From a virus, in IMG/VR virus record IMGVR_UViG_3300037460_000056, positions 1 to 29,316 of that record: a DNA stretch of 29,316 bases; one strand, given 5' to 3'. Position 1 is the first letter of the stretch, and every line of letters starts with the position of its first letter. A model generated the notes under the pieces. The model did not search any database and was not told where the DNA came from. It worked only from the letters and a program-made list of their open reading frames with translations. Below, one piece after another: positions 1 through 7,592 of the stretch. The translations under genes and the position numbers were made by a program.

Positions 1-2
1 TG

Positions 3-728
3 ACATTCGACGCAGGCGGAGTGCTGTTCATTCAGCGTTACGTCTACAAGGTCTTCGGTCTGGCGTTCGCGCTTACCAAAGTCTTGGTCGAAGACGGCGA
101 CCACATTCGTATCGGTCGGATCTATTCTGAGCATCTCGCCCAGTCTATGATCGAAACGAAAGAGACGCTCTGCGCCAACATCCTCAACCGTGCCTTCAAT
201 GGTGCGTTCGTTGGTGGTGACGGTGTAGCGCTGAACGTTACCAATCACCCAATAGCACCGGGTGGATCTGCTGGTGGCGTTTTCTCGAACCTTCTGACGA
301 CAGCTGCAGCTTTATCGCAGACGTCACTTGAGCAGATGCTCATTCAGATCCGAAATGCCGTGGACAATAACGGCAAGCGGATTCGTTTGCAGCCTCTCAA
401 GATTGTCACTGGTCCGAGTCAGGTATTCCAAGCAGAAGTTCTGCTGAAGAGTGTCCTGCGCGCTGGCACAGCGAACAACGACATCAACCCGATCCTCTCG
501 ATGGGACTTCTGTCTCAGGGTCAGGCCAACCTGTCGCGTATCACGAGCACAACTGCATGGTGGGTCCAGACGGATGCACCTCGCGGCTTGCAGCTGATGA
601 AACGTCGCGGGCTGGAGAAGTCGATGGAAGGTGATTTCGAGACCGATTCCATGCGGTACAAGTCCACGGAACGATACATTCCGGACTGGACTGACCCGCG
701 TGCGGTTTACGGCACACCGGGACTTTAA
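3..728 (+). CDS. Major capsid protein (HK97-fold type), 5'-truncated
   Basis: This is the C-terminal part of the protein that forms the icosahedral head shell. The frame is open from the first bases of the window (first full codon at 3, reading TFDAGGV), so the true start lies upstream; the GTG at 21 is an internal Val codon. About 241 residues are visible. The segments NHPIAPGGSAGG, QPLKIVTGPSQVFQAEVLL and the closing YIPDWTDPRAVYGTPGL look like the A-domain and C-terminus of HK97-type capsid proteins related to the Mu-type major head subunit and to capsid proteins of environmental podoviruses. Context agrees: a decoration-like gene follows, and a strong hairpin lies just downstream, where the terminator of a highly expressed capsid gene is often found. 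The family call is from pattern recognition, not from a search. Confidence 0.82.
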   Translation, partial: TFDAGGVLFIQRYVYKVFGLAFALTKVLVEDGDHIRIGRIYSEHLAQSMIETKETLCANILNRAFNGAFVGGDGVALNVTNHPIAPGGSAGGVFSNLLTTAAALSQTSLEQMLIQIRNAVDNNGKRIRLQPLKIVTGPSQVFQAEVLLKSVLRAGTANNDINPILSMGLLSQGQANLSRITSTTAWWVQTDAPRGLQLMKRRGLEKSMEGDFETDSMRYKSTERYIPDWTDPRAVYGTPGL

Positions 729-741
729 GTTCCAAAACAGC

Positions 742-781
742 AGAAGGGTGGGGGGGCTATCGAATGTCCCCCCTAACTTCT
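742..781 (+). terminator. Hairpin just after the capsid gene, possible terminator or RNA-processing site
   Basis: An outer arm AGAAG (742-746) pairs with CTTCT (777-781). An inner arm of six G (751-756) pairs with six C (768-773), around an 11-nt loop. A small internal loop separates the arms. The hairpin begins 14 bp after the capsid stop, in the largest non-coding gap of the window (729-806). No T-run follows, so it is not a canonical intrinsic terminator. It could instead attenuate transcription or stabilise the capsid mRNA. Nothing else was seen in this gap except the ribosome binding site of the next gene. Confidence 0.55.
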
Positions 782-806
782 CCATACGTGAATTGGAGAA
801 ACCAAG

Positions 807-1493
807 ATGGGTTTAGTTAACATTCAAATGACCAACTTCGAGAACGGTGTAAACAACCGTAATGCCGCCGCGCTCTTCGGCTCGATGGCACAACTCGATC
901 CCACACGCTTCCATAATTACATGGAAGATTTCGATGAATTTATTGCTGCACAGTGGACAGCCGTTAGTACCGGTTCGACTGCGCAGGTAGCTGCTGACGG
1001 TGGTGTACTGCGGCTTATAACTGGAGCGGTGGCGACTAACGAAGAGTCGCTCATCAAACTCCCGGATAACTTCGACATCACCCAGCCGAGGCCGACCTAC
1101 TTCCGCGCGAAGATCGAAGTGGACCTTGCGAGCGAGGTCAACATCAACGTCGGTCTGGCCGACAGTGCTGCTCTGGCTCCAGCCAACTGCGTCCAGTTCC
1201 GCAAGGACACAGCTGATCTCGATCTGGACATTCTCGTTCGATCTGGTGCTGCGACTATCGACGAAGACACTGCTATCGCTGCTATTGCTGATGCCACGTC
1301 GTTCACCGTCGAGTTTTACTGGGACGGACAAGATCGGATTTACTACGGTGCCAACGGTACGCCTCTGGGCTTCCTTGACGCATCAACGTTGCCGGTTGGA
1401 CCTTTGGCTCCGACGATTAGTGTTTTCGCTGGTGCTGCCGGTGCCATAACTCTGGACCTCGATTACCTCTTCGCGGCGACTGAGCGTAGCTAA
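807..1493 (+). CDS. Jelly-roll (lectin-like) capsid decoration-type protein
   Basis: This 228-residue protein immediately follows the capsid gene and has a GGAGA ribosome binding site (794-798) eight bases before ATG 807. It opens with a short linker and then DFDEFIAAQWTAV, the start of a beta-rich domain. Further along, YFRAKIEVD, VQFRKDTADLDLDI, FTVEFYWDGQDRIYY and ITLDLDYLF alternate like the strands of a concanavalin/LamG-like sandwich. Proteins of this size and pattern commonly sit directly downstream of capsid genes in environmental podoviruses and are presumed to be head decoration proteins. No signal peptide or membrane segment is visible. The decoration role is inferred from position and fold. 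A head-fibre role is the main alternative. Confidence 0.62.
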   Translation: MGLVNIQMTNFENGVNNRNAAALFGSMAQLDPTRFHNYMEDFDEFIAAQWTAVSTGSTAQVAADGGVLRLITGAVATNEESLIKLPDNFDITQPRPTYFRAKIEVDLASEVNINVGLADSAALAPANCVQFRKDTADLDLDILVRSGAATIDEDTAIAAIADATSFTVEFYWDGQDRIYYGANGTPLGFLDASTLPVGPLAPTISVFAGAAGAITLDLDYLFAATERS

Positions 1494-1504
1494 GGAGAAC
1501 TGAC

Positions 1505-1828
1505 ATGAGACCCGTAAGAGTAACTACTTCGGGAGTCAGTACCTCTGCGGTGATTCCCATTGATCAATATCTCAACCCGACTAACATTGGGTTGGGTGTT
1601 GACATCACCGCTCCGGCGACGTACACGGTTGAGCATACCTTCGACGACGTGTTCGCTGAAGACTTCAACCCGGCAACGGCACTCTGGTTCCCTCATCCAA
1701 CCCTCGTAGGACTGATCGCTGATGCGGACGGTAACTACGCGTTCCCTCCAACTGGTGTCAGGCTGAACCAGACATTGGGTGCTGGGTCGGCAATCCTTAA
1801 CCTTATCCAAGCAGGAGCAGTATCATGA
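1505..1828 (+). CDS. Small beta-rich structural protein of unknown role
   Basis: This 107-residue protein starts at ATG 1505 behind AAGGAG (1492-1497). It begins MRPVRVTTSGVSTSAVIPID and continues with beta-type stretches (YTVEHTFDDVF, ALWFPHPTLVG). It ends in LGAGSAILNLIQAG. The pattern of a short N-terminal strand, a 'VEHTFDDVF' strand and an 'NYAFPPTGVRL' strand is one I associate with small proteins near head and fibre genes in podovirus genomes. Their function is not established. There are no cysteines, signal peptide or membrane segment. The stop overlaps the next start as ATGA, so the two are probably translationally coupled. It could be a second decoration or head-spike component. Confidence 0.6.
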   Translation: MRPVRVTTSGVSTSAVIPIDQYLNPTNIGLGVDITAPATYTVEHTFDDVFAEDFNPATALWFPHPTLVGLIADADGNYAFPPTGVRLNQTLGAGSAILNLIQAGAVS

Positions 1829-2373
1829 GCGGAGCAGGTATTGCTGGAGGCCAAGGAAGCCAGTCAATGGCTGCTTTGGAACTGCTCGCCAATCCTCAGC
1901 AGTTGCAGGCGAAGATCGATTCGCTTCAATCTGCTGAGGCATCTGCACGCGAGCAAATTGCTCTTGCTGGTCCTGCCAGTGAGATTCTTTCAATACGTGC
2001 GGCAATCGACGCCGATCAGGCAGCTGCACAGCAAGCGGTCGATGCTGCGCTTGATCAGGCCCAATCCCTCGTGGACGAAGCCAAAAATCAAGCGGAGTTG
2101 ATCATAGAAAAAGCAACAAAAGAAGCGGACACACTGGTCGATCAGGCAGCAAGTCGGAACGATGGCGCAAAATTAGCGCTGAGCCGTGCCGAGAATGCAG
2201 TGGCTGCCGTGGAATCCGAAAAGGGAGCCCTGCAAGTCCGTGAGGATGAGCTGGGTGATGCTGAAGCCTTACTCCACCAGAAAGCTGATGAACTCGCCAG
2301 TCGAGAACAAGAGCTTACAGGAGCACAATCGAGACTCGCTAAAGCGCGGGACGCGATTACCGCAGCTCTCTGA
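1825..2373 (+). CDS. Ala/Gln/Glu-rich coiled-coil protein
   Basis: This 182-residue protein overlaps the preceding stop as ATGA. After a Gly-rich start (MSGAGIAGGQGSQS), nearly the whole chain from about residue 20 reads as long helices rich in Ala, Gln, Glu and Asp. They have heptad-like spacing, for example AAAQQAVDAALDQAQSLVDE, then IIEKATKEADTLVDQAAS, then a second coil from about residue 115 to the end. There are no cysteines, aromatic residues or membrane segment. It lies between the decoration-like proteins and the first large fibre-like protein. Possible roles are a trimeric stalk, a fibre chaperone or a minor head protein. A scaffold is less likely because scaffolds usually precede the capsid gene. 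No function can be assigned. Confidence 0.6.
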   Translation: MSGAGIAGGQGSQSMAALELLANPQQLQAKIDSLQSAEASAREQIALAGPASEILSIRAAIDADQAAAQQAVDAALDQAQSLVDEAKNQAELIIEKATKEADTLVDQAASRNDGAKLALSRAENAVAAVESEKGALQVREDELGDAEALLHQKADELASREQELTGAQSRLAKARDAITAAL

Positions 2374-2381
2374 GGTAACCC

Positions 2382-4880
2382 ATGACTGCACAGTCAGGTC
2401 TGGGTTTCTCTGGGATCGTAGCAATACAGATTCCGGATGACGGTGCGCCCGGTACAGTTCTTACCAAGCTCACCGCAGACAACTACGACTACGACTGGTT
2501 AGCAGGCGGAGGTGGTGCGAGCACCATCATTGTCGAGGACGAGGGTGCCCCGGTTGGTGTTCCAGCCGACACCCTTGACTTCGTCGGCGCGGGAGTAGTC
2601 GCGTCAGGCGCAGGCACAACTAAGACGATAACAATCCCCGGAGGTGGTGGACCTGCCTCAACCGATTGGCTTGAGTTCGTATCTCAAGCTGTCAATCCCG
2701 GCGTAGTAGCAGCCAACACCCTCTATCAGGATGACGGTTCCAACTTTGATGTTGACTCGGTTGTCATGGGTGACCTTACAGTCCCCATGGTGCTGACTGA
2801 CAACGTTAGTATCGGTGATCCCGGCTTTGAGCAGGGTGGCATCGATGTCGGTGGCGTTACATTCAACGCTACATCGAAGATCAATGATTTCGGTGGCACC
2901 GTCGATGCGATGCTTGTGTTGCACCGTCACTCGACAGCGTTCGGGTCCAACTTAGTTTTCTCACGCTCGAACAGTGACACGTCAGCCCACGCTGCAATGA
3001 CCCCCGGACAGACTATCTCGCAGACAGTTAATGTCGGTTGGAGTGGTACGCATTACGACATCGCAGCCTTCTGCAATGTCGATGTTCCACTGGGCACGAC
3101 GGTCAGCCCGACGTCACTCGCGGGCGAATTCTCTTTCTACACGACGCCTGACCTCTCGAACATTTCACTACTGTCGCTGATCATTGGTTCTGATCAAATC
3201 ATATACGGTGACATCACTCCGGGTGGAACGCTGGACCTTCAAGGGTCTAAGGATGCAGACCGTGGGCGGATCATCGCGCATGGTGGTATCACCATCGACT
3301 GGGATTGGACGACTGATGCGGTCCCTGCAGGTGGCATCACATTTGCGGCAACCATCCCGGCTTCTGGTGGCATCGTCAATGCGAACATCACCATCGCGAA
3401 TGACATCACCATTGATGCCCCTCTCTTCATTCAATCTGCGTTGGACGACAACAGTCTGCTCGAATGGGTAGTGGCTCCGGGATTCGCAGTCACAACACTG
3501 TTCTTCGCTCGTCAAGTTTACCGGTCGCTGACTGCTGCTGTTCCTCCAGCACAGACTTTTGTCTACGCTGCTCAATGCTCCTATGACATTCAAGGTTCAG
3601 GAGCTGTAGTAGTAGCGAACTATCGTGCCTTGAGCTTCGCTCCTATCCTGCGAGCGCGGAATGCCGGTGACACTCTGACCATCAACAACGTCACGGGTTG
3701 CTTCGTTGGTCCTCTCTGGAATACGAACAACGCAACAGCCATTGTGGACTTCGGAACTATCCGTGGTGTGCACATGATCAACCCGGCACCTGTTCTTTTC
3801 GGTCAGTCTCTGGGCACTGAACGCGCTGCAAACATCATCGGCATCGACTATCTCAACATGACGCTCCCTGTCACCGGAGATCGTGTCGTAGTTCGATCAG
3901 CTCTTGCAGCTCTTACAAATAACTTCTTCCTCCAGAACAACGGTGGAGCAGAGTCTGAGTTCGGCTTCGGTGACATTCACTTCAACGACGATACGTGGGT
4001 CAAGTACGGAAACACTCAGGCTAATCCAGATGTGATTGTCGGATGGCAAGCCACTCAAGCATCAATGGTCTGGTCCACGTTCTTCGGTCTCGGTGCCAAC
4101 CCTCTCTACCTGCGTCCATCAGCGACAGACACATGGACGTTCCAACAGAACAACGCTGGGACTGCAGACATTGGTCTCGGCTTCAACGTTAACGCAATTT
4201 CGTTCGGTGTCGTTGATCCAGTACCGAATAGCAACAACTGGTTCGTGCGATTCGAGGGTCCAAACAACCGGCAGGTCCAGTCCGCTGGCGTCTATTCCGA
4301 TGTGTGGTGGACGGCAGGCGGCACCATCGATGTCAACGGTCTGGCCGCTACCGAGATCAACAGCTTCCGTGTTGATGCAAACGTCACAGCGTTGAATGGT
4401 GGTTCCGTGCAAGACCAGTCAGGACTTTTCCTTGCTGGCATGGGCTTCCCCGGCAGCGGTGTGGCAACCCGCATCCAATCGCTTCGTGTTACAGGACGTG
4501 CTCGCATCGATGGAGCCATCAATCTCGGCAGTCACGTGCCTGCGCAGATAACAGCGAACCAGAACGACTACCAGCTTGGAATTTCCAACGCACAACGCAG
4601 CATCAATTTGCTCGACAGTGACGCGGCTTACAACATCACTGGCATCGATTCAACATCAGGGAGCAATACTTACGGGCAACCGGGAGATCGAATCTGTCTG
4701 CACAACATTGGCGCGTTCGCTCTCACGATCACGCATCAAGATGTGCTGAGTCTGGCAGCGAATCGCATCATTACCTCAACAGGCGTAGGCTACGTCATCG
4801 GACCCGACGAGTGCGTCTGGCTCTGGTACGACGATACCGGCGTGGATCGATGGAGAATGCAGGAGGGTACTGGTGCGTAG
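2382..4880 (+). CDS. Large beta-rich fibre- or spike-like virion protein
   Basis: This 832-residue protein starts at ATG 2382, eight bases after the preceding stop, with GAGGT overlapping that stop. Residues about 48-88 form a compact module, IVEDEG..., ADTLDFVGAGV and TKTITIPGGG, shared with the fibre-like protein starting at 7949. The centre is rich in Gly, Asn, Thr and Asp with repeated short strands, as in beta-helical or fibrous phage proteins. Residues about 720-832 resemble a C-terminal beta domain frequent in phage fibre and baseplate-type proteins: PAQITANQNDYQ, NITGI, a hydrophobic 'LTITHQD' strand and a final 'WLWYDDTGVDRWRM' strand. The role is presumably host recognition or a head/tail appendage. 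No catalytic motif was recognised. The end overlaps the next gene by 8 bases. Confidence 0.66.
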   Translation: MTAQSGLGFSGIVAIQIPDDGAPGTVLTKLTADNYDYDWLAGGGGASTIIVEDEGAPVGVPADTLDFVGAGVVASGAGTTKTITIPGGGGPASTDWLEFVSQAVNPGVVAANTLYQDDGSNFDVDSVVMGDLTVPMVLTDNVSIGDPGFEQGGIDVGGVTFNATSKINDFGGTVDAMLVLHRHSTAFGSNLVFSRSNSDTSAHAAMTPGQTISQTVNVGWSGTHYDIAAFCNVDVPLGTTVSPTSLAGEFSFYTTPDLSNISLLSLIIGSDQIIYGDITPGGTLDLQGSKDADRGRIIAHGGITIDWDWTTDAVPAGGITFAATIPASGGIVNANITIANDITIDAPLFIQSALDDNSLLEWVVAPGFAVTTLFFARQVYRSLTAAVPPAQTFVYAAQCSYDIQGSGAVVVANYRALSFAPILRARNAGDTLTINNVTGCFVGPLWNTNNATAIVDFGTIRGVHMINPAPVLFGQSLGTERAANIIGIDYLNMTLPVTGDRVVVRSALAALTNNFFLQNNGGAESEFGFGDIHFNDDTWVKYGNTQANPDVIVGWQATQASMVWSTFFGLGANPLYLRPSATDTWTFQQNNAGTADIGLGFNVNAISFGVVDPVPNSNNWFVRFEGPNNRQVQSAGVYSDVWWTAGGTIDVNGLAATEINSFRVDANVTALNGGSVQDQSGLFLAGMGFPGSGVATRIQSLRVTGRARIDGAINLGSHVPAQITANQNDYQLGISNAQRSINLLDSDAAYNITGIDSTSGSNTYGQPGDRICLHNIGAFALTITHQDVLSLAANRIITSTGVGYVIGPDECVWLWYDDTGVDRWRMQEGTGA
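2515..2646 (+). repeat. Copy A of a module shared with the fibre gene at 7949
   Basis: This stretch encodes about residues 45-88 of the first fibre-like protein. Over 41 aligned residues (IIVEDEG to PGGG) I count 32 identical to copy B at about 8092-8214. The core ADTLDFVGAGV and TKTITIPGGG are unchanged. Both copies lie at the same distance from their start codons, about residue 48. Confidence 0.75.
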
Positions 4881-5199
4881 ATTCGACACAGTTTTCAGGA
4901 ACATTAAAGTCTTCCAGCCGGTGTCGGTGAACTTTCCTAACGTGGGCTCGATTGCGACGATTAGCGGCGACATCACGACCGTTACTAACTTTCCGTTTGG
5001 CACTGCGCTGATCGCTTGGGGGTTCCTCGAAGATGCCAGCATCATCCAAGACCTACAGATTCAGTTCATTTTCATCAACGCTGATACGCTTCGGTTTACC
5101 CTTTCAAACCCAACGGCTGGAGCTATCGATGCTGGCGCGTTGGACATGTGGTTCGTGACTGGCGAACTTAACGCTGACATAGATGACACACCGATATGA
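4873..5199 (+). CDS. Small beta-rich protein of unknown function
   Basis: This 108-residue protein starts at GTG 4873, inside the end of the fibre-like gene. The start is chosen because AGGAGGG (4861-4867) lies at ideal spacing upstream and gives MRRFDTVFRN. The sequence alternates hydrophobic and polar residues with strands such as FQPVSVNFPNVGSI, LIAWGFLEDA, LQIQFIFINADTLRFTLSN and LDMWFVTGEL, which suggests a small beta-sandwich. It has no cysteines, signal peptide or motif known to me. Position suggests a fibre accessory or small virion protein. The stop overlaps the next start as ATGA. Confidence 0.58.
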   Translation: MRRFDTVFRNIKVFQPVSVNFPNVGSIATISGDITTVTNFPFGTALIAWGFLEDASIIQDLQIQFIFINADTLRFTLSNPTAGAIDAGALDMWFVTGELNADIDDTPI

Positions 5200-5687
5200 C
5201 AACTATTAACGAAGCATGGCAGGCTGGGATCGACGCAGTTGTTGCAGACAACACGATCAACAAAGGCGACTTCGCTGACGCGATTCGCACAGTCATCACG
5301 AGTAACTTCAGCAACGCTGAGGCGACGGACTGGATCGACGCTGTTGCGGTCGAGGTTAACCGAGTGGGTGTCATCAACAACCCGTCGTACAATAATCTTC
5401 GTCTTCATATCATCGACGACGCGGTAGCGCATCGCGAACTGTTCGCTTCACTCAGTACTATTGGACAGCTGCCGGAAACACAGCCAGCCGTCCCAGCTCT
5501 GGAGTTGATCGAGCTGCGAGTTGAGCGAGATGAAATCAACACCAGCATCACAACGATGCAGGGCTTCAAGACTGGTGCGACGCGTCAGGTCAAGGATGCA
5601 CTGAACCAAGGCATCCAAAATTTGCAAGGACACAAAGAAGAGATTCGAAATCGAATCAAACAGATTACAGGAGATCCCGACTCATGA
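5196..5687 (+). CDS. Conserved-type phage protein with C-terminal coiled coil
   Basis: This 163-residue protein is coupled by ATGA overlaps to both neighbours. Residues 1-85 are mostly helical and contain EWQ/AWQAGIDAVV-like and ATDWIDAVAVEVNRVG segments followed by NNPSYNNLRLHIIDDAVAH. After a Pro-rich hinge (PETQPAVPAL, about 93-102), the remainder is a charged helix predicted to coil: ELRVERDEINTSITTMQ, then IQNLQGHKEEIRNRIKQITG. There is no membrane segment. It is encoded between a fibre-associated gene and the basic GG-motif protein. I do not recognise a function. A minor virion or assembly protein is plausible from context only. Confidence 0.57.
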   Translation: MTTINEAWQAGIDAVVADNTINKGDFADAIRTVITSNFSNAEATDWIDAVAVEVNRVGVINNPSYNNLRLHIIDDAVAHRELFASLSTIGQLPETQPAVPALELIELRVERDEINTSITTMQGFKTGATRQVKDALNQGIQNLQGHKEEIRNRIKQITGDPDS

Positions 5688-6403
5688 AGAAAAGTACAGG
5701 TGGACTACAGTACGTGAGCGAATTTTCGTTCCCGTCTGATCAAGGCTTCACTGGTTCCGCAGGCAAGACTCAAGTTAAGGGTTACCAGCGTGGCGGAGTA
5801 GTGAAGAAAAACATGGGCGGCTTCATGGGTCCAGAGCGTGAGATCCAAGTCGATGACGTGACGATCACGACACCTCGTGCCAAAGGTGGTGCCGTACACA
5901 ACAAGCTCGTTAAACACGGTGCGAAGATGGGCTTTGCCTATGGTGGTCGTGTGAAAGACACCTCTGGCGAGTTCAAAGCGAAGCGTGGTAAGCAGAAGAC
6001 AATGGACAGCGGTGTTCAGCCTGCACGTCGCGGGAAGAATGCTCGCAATGCGGCCCAAGCAGAAGCTGGTGGCACTGGACGATTACTTCCCGGACTGAAG
6101 AAGGGCGGCAGCATCAAAGGTAAGAAAGATTCTGGTGGAGGCGCACTGGCTGACGCTGCTCTTCGTCGTGCTCGTGAGGTGCTGAAGCCTAAAAAGCACA
6201 AGATGAAGAAGCCTGAAAAAGCTATTGATCGTGCAATGCGAAAAGGCTTGAGTAAACTTAAAGGCACAATGTCTGACGGTGATCGAAAAGCGATGAAGGG
6301 AATTGCAGGTGGGCTTAAGGCTTCGAAGGAAGGCATGCCGAAGAACGTGAAAATGGCAGGTGGCATGGTGCATAAAGCACGAGGTGGTAGCGTAAAAAAA
6401 TAG
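5684..6403 (+). CDS. Very basic Lys/Gly-rich protein with repeated GG motifs
   Basis: This 239-residue protein has about 40 Lys and 16 Arg by hand count, few aromatics and long disordered stretches. It is coupled by ATGA to the gene before it. A short motif recurs: QRGGVVKK (36-42), AKGGAVHNK (67-74), AYGGRVKD (86-92), KKGGSIKG (140-146) and a C-terminal pair MAGGMVHKARGGSVKK. Residues about 153-220 look helical and basic, as in many DNA-binding phage proteins. The composition fits an internal DNA-associated virion protein that neutralises packaged DNA. The GG motif is shared with the presumed ejection proteins further downstream. DNA binding is inferred from charge alone. A scaffold-like or RNA-binding role cannot be excluded. 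Confidence 0.62.
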   Translation: MKKSTGGLQYVSEFSFPSDQGFTGSAGKTQVKGYQRGGVVKKNMGGFMGPEREIQVDDVTITTPRAKGGAVHNKLVKHGAKMGFAYGGRVKDTSGEFKAKRGKQKTMDSGVQPARRGKNARNAAQAEAGGTGRLLPGLKKGGSIKGKKDSGGGALADAALRRAREVLKPKKHKMKKPEKAIDRAMRKGLSKLKGTMSDGDRKAMKGIAGGLKASKEGMPKNVKMAGGMVHKARGGSVKK

Positions 6404-6426
6404 CGAGGCGAGAAGCTGAGGATGTA

Positions 6427-6516
6427 ATGGATAGACACGTCAAAGCTCCTCGCCCACGCGGACATCAACAACGTCCACGCGGTGGACGGGGAAGTAGCGC
6501 ACGCGGAGCGAGATAG
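6427..6516 (+). CDS. 29-residue Arg/Gly/Pro-rich mini-gene
   Basis: A short frame starts at ATG 6427 with GAGG (6418-6421) five bases upstream. It ends in TAG at 6514-6516, immediately before the ATG of the connector adaptor at 6517. The product begins MDRHVKAPRPRGHQQRPRGG and ends SSARGAR: 8 Arg, 1 Lys, 2 His and no acidic residue except Asp2. It exactly fills what would otherwise be a rare gap in this tightly packed operon. Its RG/RP repeats resemble nucleic-acid-binding tails. It could be a real basic micro-protein, or a leader whose translation feeds the downstream start. The call rests on the start signal, the exact junction and the composition. Confidence 0.5.
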   Translation: MDRHVKAPRPRGHQQRPRGGRGSSARGAR

Positions 6517-7590
6517 ATGCCAACATCAGGAACAGTCGGTTCAACAGTTTTTTTGAACCAGCAACTTATCGACCACGCCTTCCGGCGTTGCAAGATGGTT
6601 GAGCAACAGATCACAGGCGAGCATCTGACGATTGCTCTCGAACTGCTGTGGCTGTACACCATGACGCTCAGCAACAAGGGCATCAAGCTGTGGAATGTTG
6701 ATCCGATCCTCTTACCGATCTACGAGCGTAACCAGACTGTGCCGTGTCCACTGGGAACGGAAGACACGTACACGATCAACCTGCGTAATGGTAATCGAGT
6801 CACTGGCGACGCAACTGCATCGGAAGGTGTTGCAGACAACGCGTTCGACGGTGATCTAGCGACAGCGTGCACGCAGTTGGCAGCACTGGGCACGATCACC
6901 ATGGATCTTGGTAGTGATGGCGCGACCGCAATCCCCACCTTCGGAATCATGCCCAACGTTTCCGGACTGTGGGACTACGTGATCGAAGCGTCGAACGATA
7001 ACTTCGTCACTGCGGTGACGTACATCACGAAGACTGAGCAGGAAGTTGTGCAGGACGAGTGGCTCTGGGAAGACGTGCAGGCTCCGTCTCGTGAAACTGA
7101 GTACCAGTACTGGCGGCTGCGTGCAACCGGTACCACGGTGCTCGATGTGATTGAGCTGGTCTACCAGAACAAGCCCAATGAGATTCCGATGTACAAGCTC
7201 AATCGGAACGACTACGCAAATCTACCTAACAAGGTGAGCACTGGGCGACCGACGCAGTTCTGGTATGACAAGCAACGCACGCGACCGGAGATCGAATTGT
7301 GGCCTGCACCCGGTGCTGAGTTCACGTTCGATCAGATAACAGGATTCATTCAACGACAGGTGCAGGACGTCGGTGCATTGACAGACGAACTGGAGGTGCC
7401 TGACCGTTGGTACCTTGCGATTATTTGTGAGCTTGCTCGACAGCTGAGTCGTGAGATTAAAGAGGTGGATGTTTCACAGTTGCCGTTCATCGATACCGAC
7501 GCAGAAAAATATTTGAAAGACGCATGGGATGGCGAGACCGACGAGTCGGAAGCGTACCTGCGTCCTAACATTTCACCGTACACGAGGTAG
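6517..7590 (+). CDS. Head-tail connector adaptor (P22 gp4-like) with discoidin-like insert
   Basis: This 357-residue protein is predicted to join the portal ring to the tail. Residues 1-85 are helical (LIDHAFRRCKMVEQQITGEH, LELLWLYTMTLSNKGIKLW) and end in a PILLPIYER strand, as in P22 gp4/T7 gp11-type adaptors. Residues about 225-357 carry the typical adaptor half: NRNDYANLPNKVSTGRPTQF, IELWPAPGAEF and the helix DRWYLAIICELARQLSR. Between them, about residues 95-220, lies an insert with F5/8-type (discoidin) features: VADNAFDGDLATAC, ITMDLG, YVIEASNDNF and YQYWRLRATGTTVLDVIEL. Such domains often bind sugars. Upstream, GGAG (6504-6507) inside the mini-gene serves as ribosome binding site. A second, insert-free adaptor is encoded at 13619. 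Confidence 0.7.
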   Translation: MPTSGTVGSTVFLNQQLIDHAFRRCKMVEQQITGEHLTIALELLWLYTMTLSNKGIKLWNVDPILLPIYERNQTVPCPLGTEDTYTINLRNGNRVTGDATASEGVADNAFDGDLATACTQLAALGTITMDLGSDGATAIPTFGIMPNVSGLWDYVIEASNDNFVTAVTYITKTEQEVVQDEWLWEDVQAPSRETEYQYWRLRATGTTVLDVIELVYQNKPNEIPMYKLNRNDYANLPNKVSTGRPTQFWYDKQRTRPEIELWPAPGAEFTFDQITGFIQRQVQDVGALTDELEVPDRWYLAIICELARQLSREIKEVDVSQLPFIDTDAEKYLKDAWDGETDESEAYLRPNISPYTR

Positions 7591-7592
7591 TC

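Noticed and set aside
729-806. Phage-type or sigma-70 promoter in the largest gap
   Set aside because: No convincing -35/-10 pair or T7-like consensus could be read; only the hairpin and a ribosome binding site are visible.
813-1331. 172-codon minus-strand open frame
   Set aside because: It is antisense to the decoration-like gene with skewed, Arg/Ser-rich composition typical of a shadow frame.
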